A DNA stretch of 64,000 bases. Source: Myxococcales bacterium (GTDB taxonomy: Bacteria > Myxococcota_A > Polyangia > Palsa-1104 > JAEUJZ01). Under the pieces are notes generated by a model that saw only the letters and a list, made by a program, of their open reading frames with translations, searched no databases and was not told the origin of the DNA. Positions within the stretch are counted from its first letter, which is position 1, and every line of letters begins with the position of its first letter. The stretch covers positions 62,001 through 126,000 of the forward strand of contig JAEUKB010000037.1 of NCBI GenBank assembly GCA_016794365.1, given 5' to 3'. This document shows, piece after piece, positions 36,638-45,960 of this stretch. Made by a program: the position numbers and the translations under genes.

Positions 36638-37282
36638 ATGAGTGAAAGAGCCAAAATCAGGAAGCAGCTTTCAGATGCACTTCGCACAGATGATGACGTA
36701 AATAGATTTTTGGTTGATTATTTTCCGGATGTTGCAGCGAAGCGCAGCAATGGGATGACTACGGATGCAAAGATTACGCTCTTGATCGAGAGCATAGATG
36801 TAAAAATTATAAGCTCGAAGCTGAAGAAACATAAATCTGAAATGTCGAGGTCGATCGGAGAATCCGAGGAGTTATCGCCTGTAGTGAATCACTCGGAGGA
36901 TGTAGCAAATAGCAAAAGGCAGTCAATCGCTGATTGCGTGGATGTATTAGATGAATTGGAAATCGAACATTTCCCGGTAATTGAAAATTCTGTAATACGT
37001 GCGTGGGCTCGTGATTCTTATTCAATCCTTGAGAAATGCCTTCCTGGGCATCACATTACCGAAGAGTTTTCTCGATTGGTTCCATTTGCTACTCCCAAAA
37101 AAATTGAAGAATTTCGGAACCTGCTTTCACGTGCAAAGAAAGCTATAGTACGTGATGGATTGTTATCAAAAATTGATCCTAATGCTCGTGCCAAAACCGA
37201 GTTAACGATAGTTGATGCTCAACGGCAGCTCCCGTTTCATCCGTATACACATCCTCGTCCCAAGCCAGGTTCCCTGCGCTGA
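36638..37282 (+). CDS. protein with a Death-like/EAD-type N-terminal domain
   Basis: A 214-residue protein, strikingly AT-rich compared with its neighbours. Residues 1-62 (KIRKQLSDALRTDDDVNRFL, VDYFPDVAAKRSNGM, ITLLIESID) resemble the all-helical effector-associated/Death-like adaptor domains fused to TIR, caspase or NACHT proteins in predicted bacterial immunity, with the typical D-x-FP-x-V and GM motifs. The rest (residues 100-214) is mainly helical, without a recognised effector. It follows the RHH gene after 14 bases (site AAAAGGG). The function is inferred only: an adaptor or effector of a defence module. Confidence 0.55.
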   Translation: MSERAKIRKQLSDALRTDDDVNRFLVDYFPDVAAKRSNGMTTDAKITLLIESIDVKIISSKLKKHKSEMSRSIGESEELSPVVNHSEDVANSKRQSIADCVDVLDELEIEHFPVIENSVIRAWARDSYSILEKCLPGHHITEEFSRLVPFATPKKIEEFRNLLSRAKKAIVRDGLLSKIDPNARAKTELTIVDAQRQLPFHPYTHPRPKPGSLR

Positions 37283-37387
37283 TAGGATATTTTCTCGACC
37301 GGATGCTCACTTTTCCGTCGGTGTTCATCCACCAGGGCGGGTCATCGTCCGAAGCGGCACAAAAAAGGCACACGCTTTGGCGAAAAG

Positions 37388-37481
37388 CGTGTTACAGCGA
37401 CGGGGCTAGAGCTGTCCCGGTGACTAGATCATCATAAAGTCCAAGATGTTGACCGGCTCTGGCTCCCGTCGCTGTAACACG
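37388..37481. other. internal junction of elements A and B, flanked by 17-bp inverted repeats
   Basis: CGTGTTACAGCGACGGG (37388-37404) and its exact reverse complement (37465-37481) lie symmetrically around position 37434.5, exactly where element A's GATCAT-CAT end meets the 18-base repeat AAAGTCCAAGATGTTGAC (37436-37453) of element B. These arms are taken as the right-end site of A and the left-end site of B. Confidence 0.75.
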
Positions 37482-37511
37482 ATTTTGGGCTGCTGTGAGC
37501 CCGTAATGCAC

Positions 37512-38036
37512 CTATGGGAGCTGCTTGCGGAACTGTGCGAACTTTTCCGTCTGACCTTCGGCGGTGGACCAGCGGCGAATTTCGTCCCAATCGATGCTGT
37601 GTCGTCGGGCCACCATCTGGGCTTGTCGGAAAGCTTGCTGATCGTTCCAGTAGTAAAACGCGGCCAAGCGATCCATCACGCACTGCGTCGGCGTCAGCAG
37701 CTTGAGTAGACCTGTCGCGAAGCGCTGCTCGCCGACTCGACGGACTGGCTCATTGCCGATCGCGAGCGGTGGGGCTGGGAACTCGACGAAGAAGTCAGTG
37801 TCGGGATGCACGTAGTAGCGGTCCTTGCGCGAAAAGCCGAGTGACCGCATTGCCCCGTCGATGAGCTTCTCGCGTGCCGTCGAGATGAAGTCGAGGTCAT
37901 TCGACTGATACTCATTGTCCGAGTAGATCGTGACCACGGCACCGCCCGTCAGCACCGCCTCGATCTGGTGGTTGGCAAGGTGTTGACAGACGAGCGCCGC
38001 CAGGTCAGCGACGGACATGTCTTTGTGGATCTTCAT
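37512..38036 (-). CDS. nucleotidyltransferase of a putative toxin-antitoxin pair
   Basis: A 174-residue minimal nucleotidyltransferase. The site motif is seen as Gly31-Gly32 (LTGGAVV) and Asp47/Asp49 (SNDLDFI), as in AbiEii/DUF6036-like proteins. A C-terminal helical part (TPTQCVMDRLAAFYYWNDQQ) completes it. Its ATG overlaps the stop of the winged-helix gene as TGATG, a frequent toxin-antitoxin arrangement. Relatives act by adding nucleotides to tRNA or protein, but no target can be derived here. Confidence 0.7.
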   Translation of the reverse strand: MKIHKDMSVADLAALVCQHLANHQIEAVLTGGAVVTIYSDNEYQSNDLDFISTAREKLIDGAMRSLGFSRKDRYYVHPDTDFFVEFPAPPLAIGNEPVRRVGEQRFATGLLKLLTPTQCVMDRLAAFYYWNDQQAFRQAQMVARRHSIDWDEIRRWSTAEGQTEKFAQFRKQLP

Positions 38037-38362
38037 CACAGGGGCTTTCCGGCGCGACGAGGTCGTGTGCGCGGCGAATGGTAGCGCTTCTGTTCCTCCT
38101 CGGGCAGGTACTCGCGAGCGCGACGGAGCAGGCTTCGCAGTTCGGGTAGAAACGGGTAGCGTGGATTGAACGTATAGATCCGCACATTGCCGACGAGCCG
38201 ACTCGACAAGACCCCGGCGTGTTCGAGGTTGCGAAGCTGTCGCTGGATCGCCGAGACGGCAAAGTCAAAGTTGGTCGCGATCTCCGGGGCGCAGCTCTCC
38301 TCCACTGCGTCGAGGTAGAGCAGGATGCACGAAGCACTTTCACCGAAGAGTCGATCCAACAT
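38036..38362 (-). CDS. winged-helix regulator, partner of the nucleotidyltransferase
   Basis: A 108-residue protein with an ArsR/MarR-like winged helix: DFAVSAIQRQLRNLEHAGVL, then SSRLVGNVRIYTFNPRYPFL as the wing. The C-terminus is basic (RYHSPRTRPRRAGKPL). First gene of the pair; two 15-base direct repeats (38378-38413) lie 16-51 bases upstream of its start and probably are its binding sites. It would act as antitoxin and/or repressor. Confidence 0.7.
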   Translation of the reverse strand: MLDRLFGESASCILLYLDAVEESCAPEIATNFDFAVSAIQRQLRNLEHAGVLSSRLVGNVRIYTFNPRYPFLPELRSLLRRAREYLPEEEQKRYHSPRTRPRRAGKPL

Positions 38363-38377
38363 ACATCAAACCTACCA

Positions 38378-38413
38378 CAAAAAGTGGTTGATCGGACTCA
38401 AAAAGTGGTTGAT
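38378..38413. promoter_or_regulatory. two-iteron operator upstream of the winged-helix gene
   Basis: CAAAAAGTGGTTGAT occurs at 38378-38392 and 38399-38413. The 21-base spacing equals two helical turns, so two regulators would bind the same face of the DNA. Confidence 0.7.
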
Positions 38414-38707
38414 TGATCTTCAGCGTCTGATGAACCGGCGATGTGCTGAAGTGCATCGTTCGGTGGATCCATCCCGACGACAAATCGAAACCGTTCCCAA
38501 TCGCAAAGGTGAGTCTGACCAAGGCTGCGGTGGGCGGGACTATCCTGAGGTTGATCTCGCCTGATCCGAGTTGAGACATGGATGCGCCGAACAGCGTCAG
38601 ATGGATACGCATTAGCCTAGGAAGTCCGCTCCGTCTGATTGCTGTGCGCGCTCCCGATACGGCATAGACCTTATCGTAACCTGCGGTACATTGGTCCTGG
38701 CGCATAA
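38414..38707. other. non-coding stretch in element B
   Basis: Together with the iterons, about 345 bases lie between the winged-helix gene and the 3' end of the next gene without a supported ORF. Nothing specific was recognised in it. Confidence 0.4.
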
Positions 38708-39586
38708 TCAGCAGCCAAGAGCAATTTCTTTATATTGTCGCATGAGCCCCTTTTGTTCACTTTTGGCAAGATTCTTCAGCAGCGTGCCAAGAGTGCCAAT
38801 GATCGTGATGACAGTATGATTGTTAAGAACAGTTCCGCTTTTCATATGTCTATTTGGATGGATATGATCTCTATAGGCACATAGATTATCTGTTGACAGA
38901 GAATCATCGGTTATAATTTTTGCTGCTCGACAAATATAGGCAAGCTCTGGTATTCCGCATTTATCTGGGAAGTCTTTCTTGGAAAATTTTGAATCTTTCG
39001 CACTTTTAAGATTGTTTTCAGATATGGCTGGATTCAAGTTAGCAACCCCAAGTAGAACTGCTTCAGTAATGGATCCAGCAAGAAGCGCTACTGTCTTGAA
39101 CATTCCAGACTGAGCAGCCCTTACAAGCTCGAAAATATCACTTAGGATATGATCTCGCAATGATGCTTCTTCAATATAGTGCAGAGGTGTCTGCCTGATA
39201 TCATCAAGACTCCCCTGTACAACTGTGGAGATTGTTCCAGCGCTAAAATACAGAATACCTGATTGAATCTGCCTGACGATTGCATCCAGTAGTTCGATAA
39301 GCTTTTCGCAACTTTCGCTTTGAGTGTTACAATCAAAATCTGCATCGCGCAGCCTTGCCAAGGCACGGTAGATCTGTTGGCCATCTTCTGTGCCGACAAA
39401 CTTGTAATATTGAGTTAGCATCAATGCCTGGGTGACGTGTGAGCGAAATTTCTCACGCGGAATGATTATCAATTCGCCGTCTGGATCAAATGATAATTCA
39501 TCAATATAGTCGTTTTTCAATTTGTAAGTCGCTTTAATAAGATTCTGAATGCTCGCAAAGTAGAGTTCTGCTGGTTTTGTGCTCAT
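38708..39586 (-). CDS. AT-rich orphan protein with HEPN-like C-terminus
   Basis: A 292-residue, mostly helical protein whose base composition differs sharply from the host. Near the C-terminus, LCAYRDHIHPNRHMK resembles the R-x(3-4)-H motif of HEPN-type and DUF4145 proteins (YRNxxHP), which include RNases in abortive infection. The middle (FKTVALLAGSITEAVLLGVA) has a further match to such helical bundles. I do not recognise a named family. It stands alone in element B, so an anti-phage or stress role is a guess from context. Confidence 0.5.
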   Translation of the reverse strand: MSTKPAELYFASIQNLIKATYKLKNDYIDELSFDPDGELIIIPREKFRSHVTQALMLTQYYKFVGTEDGQQIYRALARLRDADFDCNTQSESCEKLIELLDAIVRQIQSGILYFSAGTISTVVQGSLDDIRQTPLHYIEEASLRDHILSDIFELVRAAQSGMFKTVALLAGSITEAVLLGVANLNPAISENNLKSAKDSKFSKKDFPDKCGIPELAYICRAAKIITDDSLSTDNLCAYRDHIHPNRHMKSGTVLNNHTVITIIGTLGTLLKNLAKSEQKGLMRQYKEIALGC

Positions 39587-39835
39587 GCTTTCTCCTTGCT
39601 CGGATAAACGTGACGCTGCTTAGCCAAATTCGATTAGACAATACTCCGAAAACCAGAGGTAGGTCAATCGCTGCGGCAGAGAGTCTCACCGTTTGACTCA
39701 ATGGTTTTCATTCGTAGCGCTATTCCGTCGTTTAGACAGAATGGAATGGTGGACGAAGCGAGCGGACAGCGAATGCGCAAAGTCGTCTTTGCCATCGGTA
39801 TCGAGGCTACGGTGTGGTCAATGTTTCTGATTCGC

Positions 39836-40906
39836 TCAGAACTTCAGCCGATGAATCTCCGCCCGAAGGTGCTCTGACGACATGTGGCTGTAGATCGCGG
39901 TGATCTTTAGCGAGCTGTGGCCGAGCATCGTCTGAAGTGCGATGAGGCTGCCGCCTTTCATCAGATAGTGACTGGCGAAGCTGTGACGAAGGACGTGCCA
40001 CGGCGACTTGGGGATGGTGAGGCCCGCGTGACGGTACGTCGTCTTGAGGCAGGGTCTACGTCGGGCGGCAATCCAGCGACCATCGGGATCAAGGACAGGG
40101 CAGACGAGGCCCGCGTCGGTGTGTGGACACTGCGTACGCCACGCTGTGAGCGCTGCGGCCAGGTCGTCGGCGATCGGAATGGTGCGGACCTTGCCGGACT
40201 TCGTTGGGGCGCCTCGGTAACTTTGGCGGATGACGAGGACGCCGCGATCCATGTCGATGTCGCGCCAGCGCAGCCCAAAGATCTCTCCGCAGCGCAGACC
40301 GGCATAGATACCGAGTCTCACAGCGACGGGGAGCATGCTTCCGCGCAGATCGGATCGGGCATCGGCGGCGGCGATGAGTGCCTTGACTTCAGCGGACGAG
40401 AGATATTCGACGGTGGCTTCGACGCGGGGCGGTTTGACATCCTCGAAAGGATTGCTGGGGACAAGGCCGCGACGCAGTGCCCACTTGTAGATCATCTTGA
40501 GCATCGCCAGCTTGCGGACGATGCTGCGCGGCTTATGAGTGGACGACAGGCGACGGACCAGCTTCTTGGCATCGTCGGCACTCACGGCACCGTGACCGAG
40601 TAGCGGCAGCACGGGCGCAAGCTCGTACCGCGTCGTTTGCGCCCAGCGGTCACGATTGCGGGTCGATGGCTCGTATTCATCGAGAAAGCGAGTCACAACC
40701 TCAGGGACGGCGAGGTGCTGTGGCTGATCGGGGACACCCAGCCTGCCTCGTCCAATCCGCGCTTCGATTTCCGCGAGCATCCGTCGGGCTTCCGCAGCCG
40801 AGGTCGCCTTGGTTGCCCTCGTCTTGCGAGCACCGTTTTCGTAGTAGCGCACGTAGTAGCCAATGAATGCACCCTTGCTGTTGCGCTTGCGAATCACCTC
40901 TCCCAT
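39836..40906 (-). CDS. tyrosine recombinase / integrase B
   Basis: A 356-residue integrase related along its whole length to integrase A (MGEVIRK start, RATKATSAAEARRML, RLGVPDQPQ, YAGLRCGEIFGLRW, PKSPWHVLRHSFASHYLM, LGHSSL, YSHMSSEH). All catalytic residues (R, H-x-x-R, H, Y) are in place. ATG 40906 has AGGAGG six bases upstream; a start at 40927 would add seven residues. It reads inward from the right end of the island, as integrase A does from the left. The two proteins differ enough to have recombined at neighbouring but distinct core sites. Confidence 0.93.
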   Translation of the reverse strand: MGEVIRKRNSKGAFIGYYVRYYENGARKTRATKATSAAEARRMLAEIEARIGRGRLGVPDQPQHLAVPEVVTRFLDEYEPSTRNRDRWAQTTRYELAPVLPLLGHGAVSADDAKKLVRRLSSTHKPRSIVRKLAMLKMIYKWALRRGLVPSNPFEDVKPPRVEATVEYLSSAEVKALIAAADARSDLRGSMLPVAVRLGIYAGLRCGEIFGLRWRDIDMDRGVLVIRQSYRGAPTKSGKVRTIPIADDLAAALTAWRTQCPHTDAGLVCPVLDPDGRWIAARRRPCLKTTYRHAGLTIPKSPWHVLRHSFASHYLMKGGSLIALQTMLGHSSLKITAIYSHMSSEHLRAEIHRLKF

Positions 40907-40983
40907 ATGGGCCTCCTGTGAGCCCACCGATCGCTGGAAATACCCGCCTGAGAAGCTAGAGGCCGCTATGTAGTCAACAACCT

Positions 40984-41007
40984 ACAGCGACGGAAGGCAT
41001 GAACATT
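40984..41007 (-). repeat. outer arm-type inverted repeat, right copy
   Basis: Reverse complement, with two mismatches over 24 bases, of the left copy at 32447-32470; it begins ACAGCGACGGAAGGCATG and ends 29 bases before the right junction. Confidence 0.8.
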
Positions 41008-41033
41008 ATTACATTTTTACGTAAGCGGGAAAA

Positions 41034-41120
41034 CTAAAAGTCCAAGATGTTGACGAACTGGACGGCGCCGAGGGTGAAGATGGCGATTCGTTCGTTGCGA
41101 GGGACAGCGTCGGTGCTCAT
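41034..41120 (-). pseudogene. MFS transporter, 5' part of the split gene
   Basis: From ATG 41120 the minus strand reads MSTDAVPRNERIAIFTLGA followed by VQFVNILDF and then TAG, formed by element sequence. This is the start and first helix of an MFS protein; the family continues with MIMMPLGP, exactly how the fragment at 32416 begins. Together with one ATG codon regained at the junction the gene would encode about 399 residues. Confidence 0.85.
41037..41054. other. right attachment site of element B
   Basis: AAAGTCCAAGATGTTGAC, identical to 37436-37453, lies at the edge of the interrupted MFS coding sequence; on the minus strand it encodes VNILDF in frame with the 5' fragment. Confidence 0.8.
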
Positions 41121-41383
41121 GACGAAGCGTCCGCGCGAGGGTGTGTTGTGAAGAGCGAGGTCGGCTGTGAATCGGGCTGCGCAGTGGCGCTGGCCTGCTG
41201 TGTAGACGCTGCTGCTCGTCGTGGCGCGCGTTGAAAACCTACATCAGGCTGGACCCAAGTCGCTGCGCGCAGGTGCGATTTCAGCGACGAAAGCGCTCGG
41301 TTGATCGCTGGCTCCGCTGGCGCTGCGCAGGCTCGCAACGGTGCCGCGCTGCTTGACTTGGCCTTCCTGACTGTTGCCCGCAT
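41117..41383 (-). CDS. possible small ORF coupled to the MFS start
   Basis: An 88-codon frame rich in Ala, Ser and Pro ends in a TGA overlapping the MFS start codon (ATGA, 41117-41120). The overlap suggests coupling, but the composition is that of a chance frame in GC-rich DNA and no family is recognised. If it is not real, 41121-41551 (431 bases) holds no gene and includes the promoters of the transporter. Confidence 0.2.
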   Translation of the reverse strand: MRATVRKAKSSSAAPLRACAAPAEPAINRALSSLKSHLRAATWVQPDVGFQRAPRRAAASTQQASATAQPDSQPTSLFTTHPRADASS

Positions 41384-41551
41384 GGCGTTTTACGATCGTT
41401 GTCATTATCGCCGATCCGGGGGAGCGCTGTGCGGTTGGCAGAGATTCCGTAGCGGTTCACCGACGGACACTACACGCTACAAACAGGCTCAAGCTGACGA
41501 TGGACCGATTGCGCTGCGTGCGCTGGCTGCGTGCTGGTATGTCGCTGCTCG

Positions 41552-43699
41552 CTACATTCGCTGGACGGCGAACACACCTTGAAGCTTTTGCAGTGCGCGG
41601 ATGATCTTCTGGAGCTGATCGACATCGACGACGGTGACTCGGAAGGTATTGACCGCGCGATCGTCGTCGAGCGTCCGACAGTTTGCCTGCGAGATGTTGA
41701 GCCCGTGATCGTGGAACGTCTGCGACAGCAGCGCCAAGATGCCCGGCTTGTCTGCGCACACAACTTGTACCGTCGCGGGCCGCGCCGCTTTGTGCTCGGA
41801 ATCCCACTCGATGTCGATGCGACGCTCTTCGGGCTGTTCCATCGCCGTCGAGCAGGTCTTGGCATGAACCGTGACACCGCGCCCGCGTGTGATGACGCCG
41901 ACAATTGGATCTCCAGCGACGGGAGAACAGCACTTGCCGAAGCGAACCAGCACATCGTCTTCGCCCGCGACGCGAATTCCCGGCGGCTTCAGTCCCGGAG
42001 AGCGCTTCGCCAGGCTTGGAAGTCTCGTTGCTGGCTCGGCGCTGGATCGAACCGTACGCTGACCTTCAGGAAGCAGCACTTCGACGACATCCGCCGGTAG
42101 CAACTTGCCGTAGCCAATGTTCATCAGCATCTCATCGAGGCTCTGCTGACGAAGCTCATTCACCGCATGAACCAAGTCACCCGAGCGCTCGCTCTTGGCG
42201 TAGGTCATGTCGTGCTGACGCAGCTCGCGATCGAGCAGATCGCGTCCAAGCGCTTTGGCTCGCTCTCGCTGCTCGCTGCGCATAAAGTGCCGAATCTTGG
42301 CTTTTGCCGACGAAGTTTTGACAAACTTCAGCCAGTCTTTGGTCGGTTTTTGGTTCGGGCTCGTGACGATTTCGACGGTATCGCCGTTACGCAGCTTGTA
42401 GCGCAGCGGGACGAGCTGACCGTTTACGCGCGCTCCCGAGCAGTGATTTCCGACGTCGGTGTGGATCAAATACGCGAGATCCACCGGCGTGGCTCCCGTC
42501 GGTAGTCCTTTGACATCTCCTTTCGGGGTGAACACGAAGACTTCGTCGGCGAACAGATCGACTTTGACGGTCTCGATAAACTCCGTCGGATCCGCGAGAG
42601 TCTTTTGCCACTCCATCAGCTGCTTGAGCCACGCGAACTTCTTGTCGTCGTCCGCACCGCCCGGCTTGCCTTCTTTGTACTTCCAGTGCGCCGCGATGCC
42701 ATCCTCGGCGACTTTGTGCATTTCCTCGGTGCGAATCTGGACTTCGATGCGCTCTGCTTTGGGACCAATCAGCGACGTATGGAGCGACTGGTACATGTTC
42801 GGCTTGGGCAGCGCGATGAAGTCTTTGAAACGACCCGGAATCGGCGTCCATTTGGTGTGAACCACACCGAGCGCCGCATAACAGTCACGAACGCTTCCGA
42901 CGATGGCTCGGAACGCGATGATGTCGAAGAGCTGATCGAGATCGCGTCCCGTCTTGACGGTCTTTTGATAGATCGACCACAGGTGCTTGGGCCGTCCCGT
43001 GATACGCGCTGGGATCTCGTTCTGCGTCAGCTCATTGCGAAGCACTTGCGCGACTTCGTCGATGTACTGCTGACGATTTTCAAAATACGTGTGGAGCTTG
43101 TCCGACAGATCCTGAAATTCCTTCGGATACAGGTATCGAAACGACAGGTCTTCCAGCTCGGCTTTGATCCACTGAATACCGAGCCGATGCGCGAGCGGCG
43201 CGTAGATTTCCATCGTCTCACGCGCGATCCGTTCCTGCTTTTCCGGTGCCATCGCACCGAGCGTCCGCATGTTGTCGAGCCGATCGCACAGCTTGATCAG
43301 GATGACGCGGATGTCTCGCGCCATCGCCATCAGCATCTTGCGGAAGTTTTCCGCCTGATGTTCTTCGCGCGTCTGCCAGCGAACCTTCCCGAGCTTCGTC
43401 ACACCTTCGACGAGCAGTGCCACATCGGGACCAAACAGCTTGCTGATGTCATCGACGGTCGCGCTCGTGTCTTCGACGCAGTCATGCAAGAGCCCGGCGC
43501 AGATACAGCCCACATCGAGCCGCAGCTCCGCGATGATCTGCGCGACGGTGAGCGGATGTATCAGATACGGATCCCCAGACTTGCGGAGCTGACCCTGATG
43601 CGCTTGTTCGGCAAACGTATAGGCTCGCTTGATGAGCTCCAGATCTGCCGATGGTTGATAGGCACTAACTCGGGTCAGTAGCTCTTGGGGCGACAGCAC
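41552..43699 (-). CDS. rsh: bifunctional (p)ppGpp synthetase/hydrolase (RelA/SpoT)
   Basis: A 715-residue long RSH enzyme controlling the stringent response. The hydrolase domain has an intact GLLHDCVEDT (His72, Asp73, Glu76, Asp77), so ppGpp breakdown is expected; the synthetase region has RPKHLWSIYQK, then GRFKDFIALPKPNMYQSLHT; a TGS domain (FVFTPKGDVKGLPTGATPVD) and a C-terminal ACT domain (about 640-715) follow, with the zinc-finger-like GKCCSPVAGDPIVG between. The start is a GTG at 43697-43699. It is the only such gene in the window and so probably the Rel-type bifunctional enzyme. Confidence 0.95.
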   Translation of the reverse strand: MLSPQELLTRVSAYQPSADLELIKRAYTFAEQAHQGQLRKSGDPYLIHPLTVAQIIAELRLDVGCICAGLLHDCVEDTSATVDDISKLFGPDVALLVEGVTKLGKVRWQTREEHQAENFRKMLMAMARDIRVILIKLCDRLDNMRTLGAMAPEKQERIARETMEIYAPLAHRLGIQWIKAELEDLSFRYLYPKEFQDLSDKLHTYFENRQQYIDEVAQVLRNELTQNEIPARITGRPKHLWSIYQKTVKTGRDLDQLFDIIAFRAIVGSVRDCYAALGVVHTKWTPIPGRFKDFIALPKPNMYQSLHTSLIGPKAERIEVQIRTEEMHKVAEDGIAAHWKYKEGKPGGADDDKKFAWLKQLMEWQKTLADPTEFIETVKVDLFADEVFVFTPKGDVKGLPTGATPVDLAYLIHTDVGNHCSGARVNGQLVPLRYKLRNGDTVEIVTSPNQKPTKDWLKFVKTSSAKAKIRHFMRSEQRERAKALGRDLLDRELRQHDMTYAKSERSGDLVHAVNELRQQSLDEMLMNIGYGKLLPADVVEVLLPEGQRTVRSSAEPATRLPSLAKRSPGLKPPGIRVAGEDDVLVRFGKCCSPVAGDPIVGVITRGRGVTVHAKTCSTAMEQPEERRIDIEWDSEHKAARPATVQVVCADKPGILALLSQTFHDHGLNISQANCRTLDDDRAVNTFRVTVVDVDQLQKIIRALQKLQGVFAVQRM

Positions 43700-43792
43700 A
43701 GCCGCACTTTACGCTTGCTGATCTACCGACGCAACCGCCTCCCAATGCCCTTTGATCGGACTTTTTCGCAAAAAACGCTGAAAAAATGCCCC

Positions 43793-43820
43793 TTGCGCCA
43801 AGAAAGTCCGTACCTAAACT
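43793..43820 (+). promoter_or_regulatory. candidate promoter of groESL
   Basis: TTGCGC (43793-43798), a 16-base spacer and TAAACT (43815-43820) lie directly upstream of the CIRCE element, which would cover the transcription start. Confidence 0.5.
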
Positions 43821-43828
43821 ACCGGCTG

Positions 43829-43855
43829 CTAGCACTCTCCCAGGGTGAGTGCTAA
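43829..43855. promoter_or_regulatory. CIRCE operator (HrcA binding site)
   Basis: CTAGCACTC, nine bases, GAGTGCTAA: one mismatch from the consensus TTAGCACTC-N9-GAGTGCTAA. HrcA binds it and represses chaperone genes until heat shock. The hrcA gene is not in the window. Confidence 0.95.
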
Positions 43856-43957
43856 CGCACTTTAGAGACTCAACACCCTCGGTGGATGACGTAGCAAGCT
43901 TCGCAAGTCCCCAGGGAATCCATCTAGCTAGAGATTGTGAGCAAGGAGAACGAACCG

Positions 43958-44254
43958 ATGACAGGAACTAAGATCCGACCCCTGCACGACCGTGTCATTG
44001 TCAAGCGCCTCCCCGAGGAGGAAGTGACCAAGGGCGGCATCATCATCCCCGACTCGGCCAAGGAAAAGCCGATCCAGGGCGAGGTGGTGGCTGTTGGTCC
44101 TGGCAAGACGCTCGACAACGGCAAGACGGTGGCCCTCGATGTCAAGGTGGGCAACAAGGTGCTCTTCGGCAAGTACGCCGGCAGCGAGGTCAAGCTCGAC
44201 GGCACCGAGCACCTCATCCTTCGCGAGGACGAGATCCTCGCCGTGCTGGACTAA
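43958..44254 (+). CDS. groES: co-chaperonin GroES
   Basis: A 98-residue lid subunit of the GroEL chaperonin. [20 protein letters not shown] opens the protein, the mobile loop reads [15 protein letters not shown], and [13 protein letters not shown] closes it. ATG 43958 has AAGGAG nine bases upstream; an in-frame GTG at 43937 is less likely. The CIRCE element 100 bases upstream indicates HrcA control. It is followed after 51 bases by groEL in the same operon. Confidence 0.97.
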   Translation: MTGTKIRPLHDRVIVKRLPEEEVTKGGIIIPDSAKEKPIQGEVVAVGPGKTLDNGKTVALDVKVGNKVLFGKYAGSEVKLDGTEHLILREDEILAVLD

Positions 44255-44275
44255 CTCGTCGATTCGCAGCTTTGA

Positions 44276-45922
<1,647 letters not shown>

Positions 45923-45960
45923 TCGCTAAAGCCGACTCTTTCGTCGGCTGCGCGTACTGA

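Larger units (their letters stand above)
32411..37433 (+). mobile_element. integrative element A (about 5.0 kb)
   Basis: The element lies between two copies of GATCAT (32411-32416 and 37428-37433). Outside the left copy is the MFS 3' part; outside the right copy is CAT plus the 18-base MFS sequence AAAGTCCAAGATGTTGAC. Joining the outer flanks restores the MFS frame as LDF-MMIM-PLGP. Joining the inner flanks would give a near-palindromic attP (CCCGGTGACTA-GATCAT-CTAGTAACGGG). Cargo: integrase A next to the left end, an Rpn nuclease, a zinc-ribbon protein, a small ORF, an RHH protein and a Death-like/EAD protein. Confidence 0.8.
37436..41054 (-). mobile_element. integrative element B (about 3.6 kb)
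   Basis: The element is flanked by 18-base direct repeats AAAGTCCAAGATGTTGAC at 37436-37453 and 41037-41054. The right copy is genuine MFS coding sequence (codons for VNILDF on the minus strand); the left copy would be the element's own. This is the pattern of Campbell-type integration through an 18-base identity. Cargo, read from the right end inward: integrase B, an AT-rich orphan gene, and a winged-helix/nucleotidyltransferase pair. It lies in the opposite orientation to element A, abutting it. Confidence 0.75.

Noticed and set aside
42605..43681. A 358-codon plus-strand frame opposite the RelA/SpoT gene
   Set aside because: Shadow frame; the RSH enzyme with intact motifs lies on the minus strand.
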